Positions 57,421 to 64,000 of a stretch of 64,000 nucleotides of DNA are shown here, piece by piece (the first letter of the stretch is position 1; every line of letters begins with the position of its first letter). Source of the DNA: Clarkia xantiana subsp. parviflora (taxonomy: Eukaryota; Streptophyta; Magnoliopsida; Myrtales; Onagraceae). Under the pieces are notes generated by a model that was not told the DNA's origin, did not search any database, and saw nothing but the letters and a program-made list of their open reading frames with translations. The stretch spans positions 30,468,761 to 30,532,760 of the forward strand of contig JAPTYO010000008.1 in NCBI GenBank assembly GCA_036873135.1, read 5' to 3'. A program made the translations under genes and the position numbers.

Positions 57421-59884
57421 CTCAAGGAGTACCGTCATCTGCAGCAGGCTCAGGAATAACTGCCACCATCTCGACGGCAGGATCAAAGTCGTCGTCATCC
57501 CCAAACATCATATCAAAGTTAGCCGTCTCAAGCTCTAGACGGCTAACTCAGCAACACGCTCAATAGCGGATGCTGTGTAAGGACCCAACTTGTCGAAAGG
57601 AAAGTCGGGATCAAGTAGACGTACCCTGCGAACATAGTCCACAGCAAACTCATGAATCAACGGCTCAGACTTCCCCGTAGCAGCAGAAGTAACGGCGGCT
57701 CATAGACGTACCCTGGTAGGATACTTGATAAGTCCTTCTGCGATCCAAGCCTTACGCCCCTCCTCGCGCGCAGCACAAAGCGCGGCTTCATGCGCGCTGT
57801 CATTCTCCGCTATCTGTTTCCTGATAGCCGCAATCTCAGCCTCAAGATGATCAGCATGGGCACATCAAGAATCATACTTCGAATCGAAGTCAGCAGTCTT
57901 CGAAAGCAAACTCTAAGTTTTCTCCGTAAGAATCGGAAGCTCGCGGGAGGCAACACCACGCTTCTCGACGGAAACCTTCCTTTCGCGCATGAGATCCAGC
58001 GTAAAGGATGACATGTTCACCATGTTCGCAACAGCCTAAAATAGAATACCCAACAAGTTAAGACAGTCACAGCAATGCATTCACGCACAACCAAATAATC
58101 AGAAAAATAGTGTCGTCACTTACCGGGGCAAACCCAGATAGGGAGCCCTCAACATACTGTCTCATCTCCTTATCCCTGGAGGGCGCAAGGCGTCGATCAC
58201 CTGGAGGAGTACACCTCTGCAGCACGCGTACCCCAAACTCCGGAGTACTAATCTTCGAACCTTTGGGAAATCGAAGACCCCCAACAGAAAAGGGCACCCA
58301 ATCATCACCGGATATGTCACCCTCCAATGGACGAACCAAGTCACCACGCTTGAGTGACGACAGCGCTGCAATTAAAATATTAAGGAAACATAAGAGACAT
58401 AAGTAGAAAAAATACAAGGAAAGATAACAATGTGCACAGTACAAACCTCGGCGCGAAGGACGCTCCTCCGTGGGACGCTCCTTCGAGCGGGGGGTAGAAG
58501 GCGCCACCGCACGATCTTCAAATCCTTTCCCTTTATCGCGAGAAGGAGTCGGGACAATCGCACTCGGCTTGGAGCGCTTGGGATCACTCAAAGGACGCAC
58601 CCCAATTGCGGACCTCTTGACAGGAGCGATAGAATCGGGTGCCGCGACAACGCGCTCGGTCACGGGCGCAGAACGACCTGCAAACAAGAAGTAATATGAG
58701 GACAACGATTCGAAAAATCAATAAAGTCGACGGAAAAATAAGTAGACATCTTACCTGTAAGTCCCTTGCTGCGACTATGCTTCGGGGTAACGGGGGCAGC
58801 GGGAGCAGAAGAAGGGACAGTCCTTCCAACAGAAGGAACATCGCGCGCAGCCACTGTATGCAAATTTGAGCTTTTTCCGTCAAACCAACCTACATCACAA
58901 CATAATGAAAGTTATAAAGAATCTCAGCATACCAAAGTTTCAGAAGGAAGCGTTTGAATCCCAGCATCAAGCAATTCTTGATCTGACGCGCGTAACAGAC
59001 ATTGGAAGCTGCGCGCTTGCTGACATCGATAGATGCGACTATAGTCGCCTTGTCCGTTGAAGAAAGCTCGTAAAAGGCAGGGGCATGATCAGCAACCTTA
59101 ACCTCCTCAGTTTCCCAAGTAATGCTGTCATCACACACGAAAAAGTAGTGATGTCGCCAATGTGAACCAGATCGGTCAGCCTCAGCCGCTAGTCGATTTG
59201 TACGATTCCACTCCGCGTCCCAAAGACCAAGTTGCTCAAATCCTTTGTCACGTAGGCAAGGCCAATGCATCTTCACGCTACACAAACATGTCATGTCCGG
59301 ACATAAAAGCTGGTAGAAGCAGCGGAAGAGAGTAATCGAGTAAGCCACGACTATTGGTGAAATAACACCCGAAAACAAGTCTATACGCGAATGCCTGTGG
59401 GTGTAAGATCCAGAGGGGAAATCTGATAGAAGCGACACAAATCGACTAAGTCAGGGCAGTAGGGAAAGCGTAAACCCTCCCTAACCTGTGAAGAAGACAC
59501 AGCGGTCAAGTCGCTTGGAGGGATAGTAGCTTCACCCTTAGCAACATCGGGCAACACGTCGCGAGGAAACACACCCTCGAAAATCGGATCAAGTCCAAAA
59601 GTAGATGCATCCAGTATAAACTTCTCTCTCTCCATCCTGTTCGAGAGATATCTTAATTTTGCCCCAGCTCCGTTTGCCGCTTCCGGCGCGACAGAAGTCT
59701 CGATAACAGCCTCGGCTTCCACGCTCAATGTTTTGTCCAGTAGAGCAATCATGTCGGCATCCGACTCACTGGTATCATCGGAACATAAAGCAGTTTGCGG
59801 AGTAGGAATGAAAGACTTTCTCATGATAACAACCTCGCCGAAAGAATTGCTGCCACTGAAACTGCCTGCAACCTGAAAATGCAA
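57421..59884 (-). pseudogene. Antisense gene of retrotransposon 2 (PF04195-like), disrupted
   Basis: Homologous to the antisense gene of element 1 and also opposite to gag. Matching parts in order: LRFPYCPDLVDLCRFYQISP with LDLTPTGIRV (59381 side); YSITLFRCFYQLL and SHWRHHYFFVCDDSITW; GWFDGK after an intron-like stretch near 58890; SRDKGKGFEDRAV; VRPLEGDISGDDWVPF with GVRVLQRCTPPGDRRLAP; then MVNMSS and FPFDKLGPYTASAI near the end. Frameshifts separate several parts (around 59380, 57540 and others). Order and splice layout match element 1, so the gene came from their common ancestor. The function of the family is not known. Confidence 0.78.
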
Positions 59885-60084
59885 CCTACAATCAAGACAA
59901 CGTTCGTTAGTTTACAAGCGACGAACATTCTACTCATAACAATCACCATGGCAACATACGCCCTATATCTACATCCAGTCTATGGATACAACGTACATAC
60001 CAATGGATAGAGAAAAGAATCTAAGTATGGGGGCAAGCGCGCACATACTAGCGCGCACATATGAGCACGCGCATAGAGCTGTCG

Positions 60085-60640
60085 ACATACACCGAGATGT
60101 CGGCTATCAGGAATATTTGCTAAGTGTTCAGACCATAGCAGCTCTGAGCATACAACGGGATGCCGGCTGTCAGGAATATTTTCTAAGTGTTCTAACCGTA
60201 TCAGCTGTGAGCATACAACGGGACGCCGGCTGTCAGGAATAATTTCTAAGTGTTCCAACCATATCAGCTGTGAGCATACAACGGGATGCCGGCTGTCAGG
60301 AATACTTCCTAAGTGTTCCACTATGCCAGCAGTCGACATATGACAAGGTGTCGACTATCAAGGAATATTTTCTAAGTGTTCCACCATGTCAGCAGTCGAC
60401 ATACGACGAGGTGTCGACTATCAAGGAATATTTTCTAAGTGTTCCAACCATATCAGCTGTGAGCATACAACGGGATGCCGGCTATCAGGAATATTTTCTA
60501 AGTGTTCCACCATGTCAGCAATCAACAACCGTCAACGCGCGACAAGTTGATGACAATCAACAACCGTCAACGCGCGACAAGTTGATAACAATCAACAACC
60601 GTCAACGCGCGACAAGTTGATGACAATCAACAACCGTCAA
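60085..60640. repeat. 63-bp tandem repeat (about seven copies) plus a 35-bp repeat, in retrotransposon 2
   Basis: CTAAGTGTTC(C/T)A recurs at about 60120, 60183, 60245, 60308, 60371, 60434 and 60497, with GTGAGCATACAACGGGATGC in most units. Then CAACAACCGTCAACGCGCGA repeats at about 35-bp spacing to 60640. Lies upstream of the antisense gene, in its promoter/leader side. Confidence 0.92.
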
Positions 60641-61450
60641 CATACAACAAGATGTCAATTATCAAGGAATATATTTTAAGTATTCTCCTATGACGGCAGT
60701 CAACGAAAATCATGGTAACAAGCATTAAATATCTCAAAAATATTTTCTAAGTGTTTTATGATGATTGCAGACAACATATGAGCTCAATGAACAAGGACCA
60801 ATATAACGACAAACAAATATGTCCATACACCGGCTAACAATCAACATTGAGCATGCCAAAACATCACTCAAGCCATAGTTCAACGTGGGGACAACAATCA
60901 CAATGCATAGGGGAAGTTTAACAACTTATCTCTATTTTTCCAAAATTTCCAGCACTTAGCCAAAATTTTGGCCGATTTGTGGAACTAATCTCTTTTGGGA
61001 ATTTTAACAAACACCTTGTGTGCATCCTAGATTAACCAAATTCAAGAGACAATCAAGATCAGATTGAACTTAAACGAAGTATCAAAGGGTTCAGCCATAC
61101 CCGAAACTAGACTCGCCACCACGAGACAACCCCGGAAAGCTGCCCACCATCGCCGGAAGTCAACCGCTGCCGTCAGAACTCCACGCGCCGTCGCCGGTTG
61201 CTTTACGCGCCGCCGTGTGCCGCACCACGTCCGCCCCTCTCTTCGCCGGAATTCCGCCGGTGATGACCTTGGTGTGGTTGTCCCAAAATTGCTTGGTCTT
61301 CAAATATTTGGCCTCCAAATTTGTCACTCCCAAGTTTTCTTATTCTTCAAGAAAGGAGAGAACACTAAAAGCTACTAATGGTGGAGGATTAACTAATGGT
61401 TATTCTCTCCCCTATATCTATTCATTATCTATGGGTGCATCCTAAAACTT
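60641..61450 (-). promoter_or_regulatory. Leader and promoter region of the antisense gene in retrotransposon 2
   Basis: The GC-rich block at 61080-61260 (many CGCCG/CGGCG words) and, further out on the minus strand, a TAGATATAGGGGAGAG TATA-like site near 61418 match the layout seen upstream of the antisense gene in element 1. Inference from position and composition. Confidence 0.4.
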
Positions 61451-62036
61451 TAATTATTTATTACTAAGTCCTCAAATAGCATGTTTACATGTTGTCATCT
61501 CCTTTTTTCAACACTTAGAATTTTCTAAGTATGCTATGACTAGATACTATGCACACATGATTTAGTGCACACACGACACAACGCGCGCATGACTTCACAC
61601 GCGTTACGTCATTTTACATGCATGATTCATGTCTTTTATTATTATCGCATGATTACTCGCATGATTACTCGCATGATCTAATTATCAATCGTCTATTCGC
61701 ATCTTTTACAATCATCCTGACATCACGTTCATATTGACATCACACAATGTTGACATCATATGCCATGTTTGCATGTTTCCATGAGGATTATCACATAAGT
61801 TCATAAACATGTGCGCATTGTTTATTTTCACTGTTATATGTATATTGTCGGTTGCGCTAATCATCTCGACAGTTAACATATCTCCCGAAAAATTAAAGTG
61901 GAGCGAAATCGAAGCCGTTGCGCTCAATTGTCAAACAAGCCACTCTTGAGGTCAGCTCCGAACCTAAACTGGGCTTATATCCTAGCTTAAAATAGAGTCA
62001 AGTATGGTCTGAACCGTTACTTGACTCAGGGGCAAG

Positions 62037-62769
62037 TGTTGGATATTTTCCCAATTCAGGTTTGTATTTACATTCAGAACTTCGCAAACACGTCGAAAAT
62101 CACCTAACGGGCCAAAACACAATATCCGAGGTTCGAAAACGGTCCAGAGGCGCGACGTACGCGTTCGGACCGGGCCTCCGGATTGCCCAGCAATCCGGAC
62201 CGGTTGGATTGCCTTGGGCAATCCGGACCCCGTCGGATACTAAGTCCGATGAGGTCCGGACTGCTGTCGACGGATACCGCGCGCATCCTTTTTTATCGTC
62301 CGAACACAAAGAGTGAAGAGTTCTCCAAAGCCTAACAAGAAGACGGTTCCTATTTTCTGTTAGACCGGCGTCGAACCGCACAAAAACCGGGTTTGGTTCT
62401 AAGGTTGCCTATAAATAGGAGACCTTGGCCACCAATTTGGACACATTCTCTTGATTTTGGCATTGGAGCTCTGACCTCTCTCTAGAATATTTTCTCTCTT
62501 TAGACTCTCATTTAAGCATCAGAGAGGATTCAACCGGCACCACCACCTCCTCCGTGCTGGTTATTGCCCTTCCTGCAGGTTAACACCGCACAAAGCCGAT
62601 AAGCTTACCTTGCCGACAAGCTTGCACTGCCGACAACCGTACCTTGCCGACAAGTGCTCATTACTGATAGCCCTTTTGCCGACATCAGAAAGTACACTTC
62701 CTACACCCAACATGTCCTCAACCCGAAGAACCGAAGAGTCCGACTACCCGGTTGTATTTGGACGCAACA
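62037..62769 (+). repeat. 3' LTR of retrotransposon 2 (733 bp)
   Basis: Keeps the TATA box (TATAAATA, 62410-62417, in GTTGCCTATAAATA, the same core as in element 1) that the 5' LTR has lost. Fewer hairpin modules than the 5' LTR. Ends GACGCAACA. Confidence 0.93.
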
Positions 62770-62774
62770 GTTAT

Positions 62775-63451
62775 TGTTGGAATGATCTTCATTGATGGAA
62801 GAGGCCAAAGATAGGGGGAAGATGATGGGAATGGAATGTGGAACATTGGAAGTTAAAGAAGGGGCATGGTCTAAAAAAATAATTGAGTCTGATAAACGAT
62901 TAATGAAGTGAAGATAGACGACAGTTATGCAAAATCGACGTTTGGGGTAAAGCCGAAAGGGCATCTGCTACATATAGAGAAAAGTGAAGTTATGGGTGGT
63001 AGGCGAATATGTAAATTCAGAATGTTGGAACCACCTCAGTACTCAGTGGTAGTGTTTGTCTTTTATATAGTGGAATAAGTAGATAAATAACAAACACCTA
63101 TATTATTTCGGCGTAATATCCCTCCACTGTTTTTCTTTCAATCTTCTCGTATTTCACTTATACGGTAGATGGTTCAACTCAGTTTAATAATTATTGGAGT
63201 AGACAATTTGTTCTTCAATTGATTTAACCACAAGATAAGTTGCATCAACACGGACCCTTCATTGGAGGCTCTAACAACAACTTCTTCAACCACCCACCCA
63301 TATTTGTTTTATTTATTTATAATACATCCCACTAAAGGGGCCTTCAGGCCCACTCCCAAGGAAATAGTAGACCCAATAGTTGAGGAAGCCGATCATAACT
63401 CTATTCACTTTATTTTTTCTTCTTTTCCCACTGTTGGGGCATGTTTAATAC
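62775..63451. other. Intergenic DNA
   Basis: No gene supported; short frames on both strands. Just right of element 2. Confidence 0.4.
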
Positions 63452-63892
63452 TAGGGTTCGCAATTCGTGCGGGGCAAACATTGCCCAATACGGATGCGTG
63501 CGAATTTAGTTTAGCAAGAATACGACACGAGAAAAACCCGAAATATCGACATGAAAAACTTATAGTAAATTAAATAAAAATATTTATACATTACAAATTT
63601 TTAAACTAAAATTTTAAAATTATTCAATATAGAGAGTTGAATCTAAACTTCATAAAATACCATTGCAAAAATAGGTCATGCTAGGTTTATATAGGTTTAT
63701 TTTAATATATATATATATATAAATTTTTAAGTGTCGGGTCGTGTCACCAATATCAAACACGAACAAGACACGTTTTTTTAGACTATTCAGCATAGCTCGA
63801 TAGCACAACACAAGAATTGTTGATCCAAACCCGTAACTTTCTGTGTCATTTTTGTGTCGGTCTATCATGCCATGCACGAATTACCAGCCCTA
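63452..63892. mobile_element. hAT-type MITE, 441 bp
   Basis: Left TAGGGTTCGCAATTCGTGC and right-end reverse complement TAGGGCTGGTAATTCGTGC are inverted ends. Flanking 8-bp sequences TTTAATAC (63444-63451) and TATAATAC (63893-63900) agree at seven bases, as expected for hAT. The interior has the usual GACACGA / TCGTGTC motifs and no gene. Confidence 0.85.
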
Positions 63893-64000
63893 TATAATAC
63901 TATTTTTAATTTCATAGAATTTCCTAATGTCAAATAGCTATTTTCTAATTCGTACATCTCAAATCTAAAATTTTTAAAGTACTCCGAATCTTACTCTTAT

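Larger units (their letters stand above)
51426..62769 (+). mobile_element. LTR retrotransposon 2 (same lineage as element 1), 11.3 kb, no RT or integrase seen
   Basis: Direct LTRs at 51426-52146 and 62037-62769 (TG...CA), flanked by GTCAT (51421-51425) and GTTAT (62770-62774), a 5-bp duplication with one change. Order on the sense strand: LTR, primer-binding site, gag-protease-gag2 (52198-55368, many breaks), tandem arrays, an opposite-strand gene (59884-57421), its GC-rich leader, purine tract (GACTCAGGGGCAAG, 62023-62036), LTR. No enzyme domains beyond the protease. More decayed than element 1, so probably older. Confidence 0.92.

Noticed and set aside
39176..62769. One large element made of both LTR pairs
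   Set aside because: The two have different LTRs, separate 5-bp duplications and opposite gag direction, with 1.9 kb of other DNA between.

Overview
This window looks like nuclear DNA of a flowering plant, probably a eudicot. It has AT-rich intergenic DNA, GT-AG introns, a plant-type polygalacturonase, a CAP-H2 condensin gene, and dense nested plant transposons (Mutator-like, CACTA, Helitron, hAT, Copia, and Gypsy with a Tat-like gag). The species cannot be told from the sequence.

Layout. 1-0.8 kb: end of a decayed Copia element (minus strand) with primer-binding site and LTR. 1.4-3.5 kb: an apparently intact five-exon GH28 polygalacturonase (minus). 3.5-14.9 kb: mostly AT-rich DNA with a foldback element, a triplicated repeat, a PP2C pseudogene exon, a Mutator-type MITE with a perfect 9-bp target duplication, and exon-like islands I could not assemble into a gene. 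14.93-28.21 kb: one 13.3-kb Mutator-like element (MULE) with long terminal inverted repeats and 9-bp flanking duplications. It carries a plant-mobile-domain (PMD) gene and a MURA-type transposase facing each other, both broken, plus four tandem-repeat arrays. A 3.0-kb CACTA element sits in intron 1 of the PMD gene. 29.5-34.2 kb: an intact 11-exon CAP-H2 gene (plus). 34.6-38.9 kb: a small Helitron, a gene-sequence-bearing MULE-type MITE, and simple repeats. 39.2-49.5 kb and 51.4-62.8 kb: two related LTR retrotransposons in opposite orientation. Both have gag, protease and a second gag-like module, no reverse transcriptase or integrase that I can see, minisatellite arrays, and a separate spliced gene on the opposite strand with its own GC-rich leader. 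63.45-63.89 kb: a hAT-type MITE.

Only two host genes look functional: the secreted cell-wall enzyme polygalacturonase and the nuclear condensin II subunit CAP-H2. The rest is mobile DNA. The most unusual pattern is that the terminal repeats of three unrelated or differently built elements (the MULE and both LTR elements) contain arrays of short GC-rich hairpin modules, and module number differs between the two ends of the same element. The two LTR elements also share a gag-protease-gag architecture with a conserved antisense gene.
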